Assembly (NCBI GenBank): GCA_020638995.1
Contig: JACKHM010000003.1
Location: 1,116,001-1,180,000, forward strand
From: Planctomycetaceae bacterium
GTDB lineage: Bacteria > Planctomycetota > Planctomycetia > Pirellulales > Pirellulaceae
Direction: 5' to 3'
Length of the DNA: 64,000 bases
Notes under the pieces: generated by a model
Told to the model about the DNA's origin: nothing
The model's database searches: none
What the model saw: only the letters and a program-made list of their open reading frames with translations
In this document: piece after piece, positions 25,947-34,655 of the stretch
Numbering within the stretch: the first letter of the stretch is position 1
Layout of the letters: every line of letters begins with the position of its first letter
Made by a program: the position numbers and the translations under genes

Positions 25947-28900
25947 CTACTCGGGAACACGCTGTAGCGTGTAGTGCGCTTCGGCAGGGAAGAACTCGCC
26001 GCTCCCGAACGCGAGATTCTTCAGGTGCAGTTCGTAGACGTAGCCTTCGCGGAGCTCTGGTAGTGTGATTTCGACTCGTCGTGCGTCTTCGGAAACAACA
26101 ACGTCTGTCAGTCGCTCCTGCCTTCGATCCTGATCTTCTCCGCCATAGGCCGGTGTTGAAATCCGTGTGTACGAAGACACCGAATAGTGAGCAACTTCTG
26201 ATGCCTTACCACGATCGACGGGCTGTGTAAAATCGATGCTGAACCCGCTAGCGGTCGCTTTCACTTCTGCGATGCCACAGGGCAGCTGGTCGAACCGCGC
26301 TCGTAGTCGAACGATCTCACCGACGTTATTTGCTCCCCCCCACCCGCTGTCACGAATACCTCCAACATAGAGATCTCCTTGCGGCGAGACGGCACAAACC
26401 AGCGGCCCCAGGAGCGGCGGACCGCTGCGTGGCGAGTCGTAACTAAATGGGTAGGCCGCTCCTTGATAAGTGTCTCCGACTTTCTCCACACTCATCCGAA
26501 TCAATCGTCGTGTGTCGTACTCGCACCCGATCAAATGGCCTTCGAACGGTCCGAACTTTGCCTGAGATGCGTCGCGAGATTCAAGGAAGCAGATGCCGTT
26601 GACGCTACGAGTCCAAGGGTGTGGGATGTTAATTGCAGGCGGAGTCAGCGGTGGCTTGAACTCCGGTCTTCGATCAAGAGCGTTGATGAAGCCGAATCGC
26701 TTGCCTGTAACGATGTGGTTAAGCTCGTTGAAAGGGTTGTAGTTGCCTTGATTGTCGGTGACAAACATTTCGCCGGCTCGGTTTCGCGCGATTCCCATCG
26801 GAAAACGGTGTCCTGCTGTCAGCTCTTCGATAGTGAACGCTCTTGAATCCTCCGCGGTAATCGGGCGAGGTGTCAATCGCAAGACCGAGCCCTTATATTT
26901 CGCGGCAGCCACCGATCTTTTGTCTTGCTGACATGGCAAAGCGACGTAGTAGTTGCCGGCACTATCGCGCGGCAATCCTACGACCCAGTCGTGATAGTCA
27001 GTCGTATGTCCCCAGCCAGAAGCGAGCGTCACCATGCGATTGGGATACACTCTCAGCAGACTGTACTTATTCACGACGTCTACGTAGTCGTCATAGGCGG
27101 CTAGTCCGTAAGGGGCGGCGAGTTCGTCGGAGATTGCACGCGCCTCGTCTTCGAGCCCATCGCTGTCTGTATCGCGCAGATTCCAGACACGGCCCTTTAA
27201 CGATGCCACCACCAGATCACCACGCGGACGCCAATCCATCGCGGTGGGCATAAACTCGTTGCTGATCGGCAGGCGAACTGCCTGGAAACCGGGAACAACA
27301 TCGAGCGTCAGCGGGGGTGGGACCGGAACCGTTGGGGCGATCAATGGGAAGTTGTCAATCGGTACATGCGGCAGATAAGTGATCGATATTGCCACTTCGC
27401 CCTGGGCGTTCGCAGATTGGGAGATGCTAAAATCTGATGAGATTGCTGTTCCCGCATCCACTTTAAGGGAGCCAAAACGGGAAGAAAGTTGACGCCCGTT
27501 GGCCGTCGCGGATTCAGCAGCGTCTTCCGCGAGAAGTTGAAGTTTCAGAGTAGAAGATGCGGGCAGACCTGCCACTTTGATGCCTCGGGTCACTGCGCCG
27601 GTCTTAAACGAGTCGACGTCAAAGGTCTGAGTGACAGAGATTCGGCTTCGAGCCGGATTGTCCATTTGCAGCCGATAGCGAAATCCGATGCCCCGACGGA
27701 GCGTGTGGAATACTTCGTCAAACTCGGTAACGAACTGACCGATGACAGTGGGTTTGGCTTCTTCCTTTCCCTCGATGATCGACAGTTCTGATCCCGCAAG
27801 ACCGGTTGTGAATACCGGCGTTCCCGCAGTTGTCCAATACCATGACTTGCCCTCAGTTCGCTCCTGGGCGACATCGCCAACCGACCATCTCACCAGCTTC
27901 GCCGTCTCGAGATCGAACAAAAAGCTCGTTCGATTCGGCAACCCAATCAAGAGCGGTTTCAAGTAAGTCTGCTTACCGTTGCGAACCACATCGGTGATTA
28001 CAATAGACCGCTCTTCGCGTTCTGGTAATCCAGAATGCCGAACGGTTCGCACTGGATCGGGCAGCGGTGGCTCGAAGTCAGCCGTGTTTAAGACATCCCA
28101 GACCGCTGCCAGTTGCAGATCGAGATCATCATCCAAGATGCCACTGACAGCAACTTGAACCGAGGGCATCTCCATTCGCGGGATTACTCGAAGCGGATTA
28201 CGTACAAAACGCTCGAACCACTCGCGACGGATTCGCTGTGCAAGTAGCGTCAGCTTTGGGCCGCGAGCGTTGAGTTGGGCTTTGGCAGGTTCGACGCTGC
28301 CGAGTTGGTGACAACTTGTACATCCAAAGCCGTCCGTCGTCACGAGACGACTACCCACGGTGTGCAGCACAAGCGGATCGGTCGTGGGCGGCGACTGTCG
28401 ATCTGGATGTGGCGGCAGCCGATCGGACTGCACAAAATAGTCGACTATCGATCGTAATTCATCTTCGGAGAGATTGAACTTCGGCATCCGAACGTGCAGA
28501 TAGTCGCGGTGGACGGACTTGCGCTGGATCGCATCTTTCAACGCCTGATCGTGCAATTTATCACCAACGCTGATTAGCGGCGGCGGCGTCATGGCGGGCA
28601 GCAATTCACCGAGTTCGGGGTGGGCTTCGGCAACGGCTGGCAGGTTGGGAGATAGGCCCAGCGAATCGTCTCGTCGGTGACACGCCAAGCAATTGTGTTC
28701 GGCGATCAAGTGAAGAGGGTTGACCGGTGGTTCGGCATTCGAGCCCACGTGCGATTCACTGATGAACTGGATAACGGCATGGCGGTCTTCAGGCGTCAAT
28801 CGGTAGCCTGGTCGTTTGGAGTTCGGTTCGGCGAGGCAGCTATTGTCCCAGCTGTAGTTCGCATCGAACGGGCGTGGACGCTCGCGTTGATCGGCTGTGG

Positions 28901-30062
28901 AAGTATTGTGACACGAAGCGCACTGGTTCGTCTCAAACAAGCGTTGCCCCAACGCAATCTCCTCAGCAGCAAGTTTGGGGGCTTTGTTTTGCTTTGGCGT
29001 GCTCCCTAACGTCGACAAATGAGTCGATAGGTCTCGAACTTCTTCCTGGGACAACGCAAAAAGCGGCATGCGATGTTGCGCATTCAGCTCTCCCGGTGCG
29101 GTGAGCCAATGTGCGAAGAACTCTCGTGGCCGCTTCTTCGCGATGGCTGTAAGGTCGCCGCCGCCAAACAAGCCTGAAGTCCCAACGTCTCCCAATTGAT
29201 GGCAAGCCAGACAACCGGTCGTCAGCAAGAGTTGCCGTCCCTTTGATGAGTCAGGCTTCTTTTTAGTAACAACACGTCGTTCTACCTGTTTGGATTCGCT
29301 AAAGAGGTAGGCCGCGATAGCCGTTGCCTCTGGCTTCGAGAATGAAAAGTGTGGCATCCGACGCAGACTTGCCTCTTGTCGATCCTTCGAGTCGGCGAGC
29401 CAGTCCACCAGCCAATCGAAATGCAGATTCTCCGCGACGTGAGCCAGGGACGGGGCTTCCAAACGTCGCGAGTCGTTCGGTATCTGGTGACACGCGGCAC
29501 ACCGCAAGGCACGGACGAGCGATTCGCCCCGCTCGAAACTTGCATCGGGAGTCTGTGCGGGATCGTGGAAAAGATACTGAGAACCAATCGGCTCGAGTTG
29601 AAATTGCGGTCCTGACCAAAACAGCCTCATGCCATTTCCGGTGTCCTGCTGATCGTACTCGACTTCCAGCGGATGGAAATCGAATTGAAGTTGCAGCGAG
29701 CGTGAGTCGGACCATTGCGACGTTTTGTGTTCGGCGCGAAGAATAATTTGGCCATCGAGTTTGACCTGAATGTTTCCCGTCCCAAAGACGTGGAATCGGT
29801 AGTCGCCAACAGCCTGAGACATGAGATAACCCGACCACGTTGCTCGCAATGAACTACCGTCCAGTCGACGATCCAGGGCGAAGTTGTTACCTCGAATCGA
29901 GACGGATGTGTCGCGCCATTCAAAGGTATTCCCGCTTTGGTCGGAGTAGCGGCCAATGATGCCTGAACGGAATTCATCGTCCTCGATCTGGGCGAGCAGC
30001 GTTACTGGAACGGCGGCGAGGATGCAGACGAATTGGGCCAGGCAAGCGTTTGCGAATCTCAT
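25947..30062 (-). CDS. giant exported PA14/multi-cytochrome c/beta-propeller protein
   Basis: This 1,371-residue protein has a signal peptide (about 1-24) and a PA14-like domain (about 30-165). Five CxxCH heme sites follow, beginning with CAACH at 188-192 and then CLACH, CASCH, CLACH and CTSCH. After a linker of several hundred residues there is a C-terminal propeller with PVC-type dehydrogenase features (FMPTAMDWRPRGDLVVASLK, DTDSDGLEDEA, PMGIARNRAGEMFVTDNQGN). Related large planctomycete proteins are thought to bind polysaccharide and pass electrons from sugar oxidation through hemes; that role is inferred here. It is monocistronic and unusually long. Confidence 0.85.
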   Translation of the reverse strand: MRFANACLAQFVCILAAVPVTLLAQIEDDEFRSGIIGRYSDQSGNTFEWRDTSVSIRGNNFALDRRLDGSSLRATWSGYLMSQAVGDYRFHVFGTGNIQVKLDGQIILRAEHKTSQWSDSRSLQLQFDFHPLEVEYDQQDTGNGMRLFWSGPQFQLEPIGSQYLFHDPAQTPDASFERGESLVRALRCAACHQIPNDSRRLEAPSLAHVAENLHFDWLVDWLADSKDRQEASLRRMPHFSFSKPEATAIAAYLFSESKQVERRVVTKKKPDSSKGRQLLLTTGCLACHQLGDVGTSGLFGGGDLTAIAKKRPREFFAHWLTAPGELNAQHRMPLFALSQEEVRDLSTHLSTLGSTPKQNKAPKLAAEEIALGQRLFETNQCASCHNTSTADQRERPRPFDANYSWDNSCLAEPNSKRPGYRLTPEDRHAVIQFISESHVGSNAEPPVNPLHLIAEHNCLACHRRDDSLGLSPNLPAVAEAHPELGELLPAMTPPPLISVGDKLHDQALKDAIQRKSVHRDYLHVRMPKFNLSEDELRSIVDYFVQSDRLPPHPDRQSPPTTDPLVLHTVGSRLVTTDGFGCTSCHQLGSVEPAKAQLNARGPKLTLLAQRIRREWFERFVRNPLRVIPRMEMPSVQVAVSGILDDDLDLQLAAVWDVLNTADFEPPLPDPVRTVRHSGLPEREERSIVITDVVRNGKQTYLKPLLIGLPNRTSFLFDLETAKLVRWSVGDVAQERTEGKSWYWTTAGTPVFTTGLAGSELSIIEGKEEAKPTVIGQFVTEFDEVFHTLRRGIGFRYRLQMDNPARSRISVTQTFDVDSFKTGAVTRGIKVAGLPASSTLKLQLLAEDAAESATANGRQLSSRFGSLKVDAGTAISSDFSISQSANAQGEVAISITYLPHVPIDNFPLIAPTVPVPPPLTLDVVPGFQAVRLPISNEFMPTAMDWRPRGDLVVASLKGRVWNLRDTDSDGLEDEARAISDELAAPYGLAAYDDYVDVVNKYSLLRVYPNRMVTLASGWGHTTDYHDWVVGLPRDSAGNYYVALPCQQDKRSVAAAKYKGSVLRLTPRPITAEDSRAFTIEELTAGHRFPMGIARNRAGEMFVTDNQGNYNPFNELNHIVTGKRFGFINALDRRPEFKPPLTPPAINIPHPWTRSVNGICFLESRDASQAKFGPFEGHLIGCEYDTRRLIRMSVEKVGDTYQGAAYPFSYDSPRSGPPLLGPLVCAVSPQGDLYVGGIRDSGWGGANNVGEIVRLRARFDQLPCGIAEVKATASGFSIDFTQPVDRGKASEVAHYSVSSYTRISTPAYGGEDQDRRQERLTDVVVSEDARRVEITLPELREGYVYELHLKNLAFGSGEFFPAEAHYTLQRVPE

Positions 30063-30128
30063 GTTGTCGAGTGCACCTGTCGCGGAGTTTTTGGCGTGAC
30101 GATTGATAGTCCGCCCATCATAACTCGT

Positions 30129-30467
30129 TCAGACGACAGAATCGATGATCTCTTTTAGCTCGTCATCTGAGATGTTCATAGCGACCGAGGCGGCAGCAAA
30201 CAACTGTTTCTCGACTTCCGCAAGATCACCATCCGCGGCCATCATACGTAGCAAATCCTGAAGCATTTCGACGCGTTCGTCGTGCGAGTCGGGGATTTCC
30301 AACTCGGCACCGTCCGAGATGGCATAACGAATCAGGTTCGCAAACACATCTTCGGGCACATCCCAGCGATAGCGACGATCGCTCAAAAAAGCAATCTCGC
30401 GTTCTGTCAAGCTTCCGTCTGCGGCCGCCATGACGAGCAGATTACGTAGCTTTACGTGCGATTCCAT
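30129..30467 (-). CDS. TerB-like (DjlA N-terminal fold) acidic helical protein
   Basis: From the ATG at 30467, preceded by GGGAG seven bases upstream, the protein is 112 residues. Two similar helical repeats are visible, LRNLLVMAAADGSLTEREIA and LQDLLRMMAADGDLAEVEKQ, the tandem 'DG-L-E-E' pattern of the TerB/DjlA metal-binding-like fold. The rest is acidic and helical. It lies downstream of the 625-residue unknown and the MoxR ATPase on the same strand with a 115-base gap. TerB-like modules frequently accompany phage- or stress-response ATPases, so a joint role is possible but unproven. Confidence 0.75.
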   Translation of the reverse strand: MESHVKLRNLLVMAAADGSLTEREIAFLSDRRYRWDVPEDVFANLIRYAISDGAELEIPDSHDERVEMLQDLLRMMAADGDLAEVEKQLFAAASVAMNISDDELKEIIDSVV

Positions 30468-30582
30468 TGCGAACTCCCGTAGCGAGATTACATCCGTCGA
30501 GCTGAGTTTCTGCGTTAACGAGCGACCAGTATATGACCCAGAGCGCATCGTCTCAACACACCCTCAAGCCTTGCCCGCAACG

Positions 30583-32460
30583 TCAGGCTCGCCGAATGAA
30601 GTCCGCTGCGTAACTTCGCACATGCTTCCCGTTCAATACATGGACCATGCGAAGTTGCTGGACCGTCGACTCGCTGAATTGCCCGAGCGGGATGTGTACC
30701 CATTTCTTTTTGAAGCGTTTGGCGAGTCGTCGCCAGCCGGCGCCAGGAGGCGCAGGGCTGAGCAGCGCGATATCCGGACAATTGCTGTGCAAGCAAGCCG
30801 CGGCGAGTACCCGTTCCTCCATCGTTTCGGTAAAGTCCAATCGCGGGTCCATCCAAATGTCGATGATTGGAACCGGAGGATACAAAAACATCGCTCCGCC
30901 ATAATTTCCGAGCCCGATGCCCGGCCCGACAAGCTCTTTTTGAAAGTCGGTGGCAAAGAAGGCAAGCGTCGACTCCTCGTCGTGCTCTGCGAACCACGTC
31001 GTTCGCCAAGGATACTCCCGGGGATCTGCCGGACTATCGAACAGCATCACGGCACAATCCAGCTTTCCGCGGCTGGGCGGCAATACCTTCACATAGATGT
31101 CGCCTTCGTACCAATGACGCAAAGTATCTCGGATATCGATGCCATCCTTGATGCTCGTCGTAAATTTCTCGGTGTGGACCAGGTCGGCACCCATTACTTC
31201 CTTTGCGCGATCAAAGAGATGCGACCGAAAATTCTCGATCAGCTTATCTTCAGGTGGGTAGCTGCATTGTGAATGCGGATTCCAACGCATTTTCCATCGA
31301 TCAACCTCTTCCCGGTCTGGACGAGGTTGAAGTTCGCAGCTGCGCCAAACCAGCGGTGGACCGGGAAGGCGGCTGACGGCGTCCAGTAAATCGCCGTCAG
31401 GGAGCCTGACTCGATTCAATCCCATGTCCAGATATGGCAGCCCTGTTGCGTGCGTATATGGATAGTCGCGAGCCGTTTCTGCAACGTGCAAGGCATACTG
31501 GTCGCCGGCAATCTGTTTGGCCGCTATGACCAACGTGTACAAGTCTGGAGTTAAGCGTCGTTCAATCAGCGATAGGTTACGGATGTACTTCATACACTGC
31601 GAGAGAATCTGTGGTGTAATATTGCGGGCGCGCCGCTTAAACTCCTCGCGATAGCGGTCTCGTGCCGATAATAGCAGTTCCTTTACACCGTCGATCGACA
31701 AGTTTTCGTCGTCTTCCAGGTCCGCTCTTGCCTTTTCATACAATCCCGTGATGAACGGCAATTCACCGAGCATGAACGCGAGCGTGTCGTTTTCGACTTC
31801 ATAGGACTCGGTGGATGGCACGTAATCGTCAGTCGCCTCGCATGTGTGCTGCTCGAAATAAGCCTCGCGAATCCAAGGCCAATCGAGCACGGAACACACA
31901 AACAGGATCGAGTCGTACTGCGCCTCCAACTTGCGGAGCCTTGTCGCCATGTACGCAATGCGATCCTTCCGTTGCTCCAAAGTCGGGCGACTCAGGGTGG
32001 GAAGAACCGCAGCCGCGAAACGCTCGACGGCGACTTTCTTCAACGCGTAGGGATCGGGCAGCGGTTCGCTGTACGGAACAAAAGCATTCGTCTCCAAATC
32101 GATGTAAGCGCGGGGAAGGCGTTCACCCATCGCCACACGCAGCGCCATGATCACGCCCTGACAAGGGTCGATCGGGACAAAGCTGCATCCACCGTCCGAT
32201 TCACTGTCATCGCTCGGATTGTGCGGCGTCCATTCGGATCGGTAGCCGCCGCTCTCCCGCTGTAAAACGATTGTTGGCGTGGGCAGCAAGCCGATCGCTT
32301 CCTCGACATCCTCTTGAAACGACGGGGGTAGCGGTACGGCGACGCAGGTGAAGCGATGTTCGAGCATCATGTGACGGACTTCAAGAGCAAAGTCACCGCT
32401 GCCGTGAATGACCGGCAAGGCCGTGATGCGGTCGCCAAACTTTAAGACTTCGTGCGTCAT
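30583..32460 (-). CDS. large unknown protein paired with a MoxR ATPase
   Basis: This 625-residue soluble protein has no domain I can name. The N terminus (ALPVIHGSGDFALEVRHMML, then EHRFTCVAVPLPPSFQEDVE) has the look of a Rossmann-like fold, with a histidine-containing first strand and a 'VAVPLPPS' second strand reminiscent of ChaN/DUF5682-type proteins. The middle (about 200-330) is helical and charged, and the C-terminal part has many aromatics and prolines. It starts 20 bases after the MoxR gene, so the pair is almost certainly co-transcribed. The ATPase may act on this protein or a complex containing it. Confidence 0.6.
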   Translation of the reverse strand: MTHEVLKFGDRITALPVIHGSGDFALEVRHMMLEHRFTCVAVPLPPSFQEDVEEAIGLLPTPTIVLQRESGGYRSEWTPHNPSDDSESDGGCSFVPIDPCQGVIMALRVAMGERLPRAYIDLETNAFVPYSEPLPDPYALKKVAVERFAAAVLPTLSRPTLEQRKDRIAYMATRLRKLEAQYDSILFVCSVLDWPWIREAYFEQHTCEATDDYVPSTESYEVENDTLAFMLGELPFITGLYEKARADLEDDENLSIDGVKELLLSARDRYREEFKRRARNITPQILSQCMKYIRNLSLIERRLTPDLYTLVIAAKQIAGDQYALHVAETARDYPYTHATGLPYLDMGLNRVRLPDGDLLDAVSRLPGPPLVWRSCELQPRPDREEVDRWKMRWNPHSQCSYPPEDKLIENFRSHLFDRAKEVMGADLVHTEKFTTSIKDGIDIRDTLRHWYEGDIYVKVLPPSRGKLDCAVMLFDSPADPREYPWRTTWFAEHDEESTLAFFATDFQKELVGPGIGLGNYGGAMFLYPPVPIIDIWMDPRLDFTETMEERVLAAACLHSNCPDIALLSPAPPGAGWRRLAKRFKKKWVHIPLGQFSESTVQQLRMVHVLNGKHVRSYAADFIRRA

Positions 32461-32480
32461 GCTTGATTTAGTACGACAGG

Positions 32481-33440
32481 CTAGAACAACTCATCATCAT
32501 CCTCGTCATCCTCGAGGTCGGGATGCAACGGGTCGTCGGCAGCAAAGAAAAAGTCGCCCAGTCCTAACGGAACCGCGTCGCCGCCAAGCGTTCTCGTGCG
32601 ACGTTCTGCCAGCGACTCAAGGTCTAACGCATCTTCACCGAGACATTGCTCCAAGGCCTCTCGCCACGCTTTGTCTTTCGCAATCGGATGTGATGGATCT
32701 TGGCTAAGTCGTTTCATGGCATAGCGTAACAGGTTGATGCCATCACGGGGCGAGAAGTCGAGTTTTAGGTCATGGGATCGTTGCAAAAACTCGACCGTGA
32801 TTGCCAGCATCTCGGATTCGACAAAGGGAAGATGATATTGCAAGATCGCGAGTTCATCCTGCTTGCTGGGAAAGCCGACCGATAGTGTCGGCTGCAGACG
32901 GCTCATGATGTAGTCCGGTATCTCGTAGGTCGATTCATCCTGGTTCATCGTTACCGCGCAACGGAAGTCGCGATGGGCTGAAATGGTGATGCCCGCCACG
33001 ATCGATTCCACGTAGCGGCGTTGATCGAGTAGCGGAGCCAAGCTGGCCCAAGACTTCTCGTTCATACGGTTACCTTCGTCGAGAATGCAAACGCCACCTC
33101 GAATCATCGCCGTGACCAATGCAGATGCGTGGTAGGCGATCTTGCCATTCTGGGCGAGAACGGGCGTGACAAGGAGGTCTTCTGGACGCGTGTCGGCCGT
33201 ACATTGATAGATGTACAACTCTTGCTGGCGTTGCTGGGCGGCTGCCATTGCTAAAGCCGTCTTACCAATACCGGGTGCGCCGACCAGTCGAGGAGAAAGC
33301 GGCAAGTCGGCATCGTCCACCACAATCCAGCAGGCTTGCAGTTGCTGGAGTATCTCGCGTTGGCCAATCCACTTGGCGGTATTGTCGTTCGGCTTGCTCA
33401 GCGCAAGTTGGACGCCATCTACGTCGACATGCTTCTGCAT
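32481..33440 (-). CDS. MoxR-family AAA+ ATPase
   Basis: This 319-residue AAA+ ATPase has Walker A GAPGIGKTALAMAAA (about 54-68), Walker B GGVCILDEGNRMNEKSW (about 115-131) with the acidic pair, a sensor-1 region CAVTMNQDESTYEI and an arginine-rich C-terminal lid. These fit the MoxR clade, whose members act as chaperones on partner complexes. The C terminus ends in a strongly acidic run (DPLHPDLEDDEDDDELF), like the tail on the RsbW-like protein at 207-668. It is the first gene of a set with the 625-residue unknown and the TerB-like protein. Confidence 0.88.
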   Translation of the reverse strand: MQKHVDVDGVQLALSKPNDNTAKWIGQREILQQLQACWIVVDDADLPLSPRLVGAPGIGKTALAMAAAQQRQQELYIYQCTADTRPEDLLVTPVLAQNGKIAYHASALVTAMIRGGVCILDEGNRMNEKSWASLAPLLDQRRYVESIVAGITISAHRDFRCAVTMNQDESTYEIPDYIMSRLQPTLSVGFPSKQDELAILQYHLPFVESEMLAITVEFLQRSHDLKLDFSPRDGINLLRYAMKRLSQDPSHPIAKDKAWREALEQCLGEDALDLESLAERRTRTLGGDAVPLGLGDFFFAADDPLHPDLEDDEDDDELF

Positions 33441-33662
33441 AGTAGCTCGATTGAAAATGAGACAAAGATGTGAGTACCCCGCTCGTTCATATTAGCGAGC
33501 CACGACTGATCGTCCAAGCTGACGACACCGGTAAGGTACCCGCCATCGGAACCTTTTGCCAATTTGAAGTTGCTCCTTGCTTTGTCCGTATTCGTGGCGC
33601 AAGATCAACGTATCTGTATTCGAAGACGTTTCAGCGACCCCCATCTCCGTGACGGCAAGACC

Positions 33663-34619
33663 ATGACTGAGCCCCGTTTCCGCTTGATTGCTCCCCCGAC
33701 GACCCCTTTTCACACGGATGGTTCCCTCAACCTGGATGCCGTCGAACGGCAAGCTCAGCTGTTGATTGACACTACCGTGGATGGAGTGTTTGTCGCGGGT
33801 TCAACCGGCGAAGGGCAATCACTATCGACAGAAGAACGCATGAAGTCGGCGAAGCGGTGGATCGATGTTGCCGGGGGAACCGAGCTAGAAGTCATTGTCC
33901 AAGTTGGACATAACAGCTTGCCCGACGCAATTTCGCTCGCCGCACACGCTCAACAAATCGGAGCGGATTCGATCGCAGCCTCGTCGCCCTGTTACTTCAA
34001 GCCCGCACGAGTTGAGGAGCTTATCGACTTCTTAACGCCCGTAGCTGCAGCCGCTGGCGACTTGCCCTTTTACTTCTACGAGATCCCGCCGCTTACGAAT
34101 GTCGCGTTACCGATGGCCGAATTCCTTGAAAAAGCCAAGCCTCGCATTCCCAACCTCGTGGGGTTGAAGTACTCGAATATCGATCTCATGCAAATGCAGC
34201 AGTGTGTGCAAATGAGCAACGGTGAATTTGAAGTCCTGTTTGGCTCGGATCAACAACTGCTCGCAGCCGTCGCACTTGGTGCCTGTGGAGCCGTGGGCAG
34301 CACCTACAACTTTGCCGCGCCGCTCTATCGCCGAATGCTTGCGGAGTTTGCCAAAGGCAATCATGAGGCAGCTCGCAAGCTTCAAGCCAAATCCGTTGAG
34401 ATCGTTGCAATCATGGCCCGTCACTGCTTCCTTTCGGCTTGCAAAATCCTACTGACCGAATTGGGCATTGAAAACGGCCCCGTGCGAGCTCCGCTCCGCA
34501 ACCTTACAAATGAACAACGCCAGGTTCTGCTGAGTGATCTTCACGCGGCCGGCGTGTTCGAGTTGCAGGTCAACAACGAATGTGAATCAGCGAAGCAAGA
34601 GACGCTTGACGGAAAGTAG
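33663..34619 (+). CDS. NAL/DHDPS-family class I aldolase
   Basis: This 318-residue TIM-barrel lyase has the Schiff-base lysine in NLVGLKYSN, a catalytic tyrosine in LPFYFYEIPP and the GSTGEG carboxylate-binding loop at FVAGSTGEGQSL, diagnostic of the dihydrodipicolinate synthase and N-acetylneuraminate lyase family. The overall pattern is nearer N-acetylneuraminate lyase than DapA, but I cannot settle the substrate. The ATG at 33663 begins right at family similarity; the frame is open upstream to 33564 without similarity. It is divergent from the MoxR gene and converges on the multiheme operon. Confidence 0.82.
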   Translation: MTEPRFRLIAPPTTPFHTDGSLNLDAVERQAQLLIDTTVDGVFVAGSTGEGQSLSTEERMKSAKRWIDVAGGTELEVIVQVGHNSLPDAISLAAHAQQIGADSIAASSPCYFKPARVEELIDFLTPVAAAAGDLPFYFYEIPPLTNVALPMAEFLEKAKPRIPNLVGLKYSNIDLMQMQQCVQMSNGEFEVLFGSDQQLLAAVALGACGAVGSTYNFAAPLYRRMLAEFAKGNHEAARKLQAKSVEIVAIMARHCFLSACKILLTELGIENGPVRAPLRNLTNEQRQVLLSDLHAAGVFELQVNNECESAKQETLDGK

Positions 34620-34655
34620 TCCTTCATGTGTTCTGAACGCTGCAACATACGACCC

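Noticed and set aside
30430..31272. 280-codon plus-strand frame
   Set aside because: It is antisense to the TerB-like gene and the 625-residue unknown and shows no domain.
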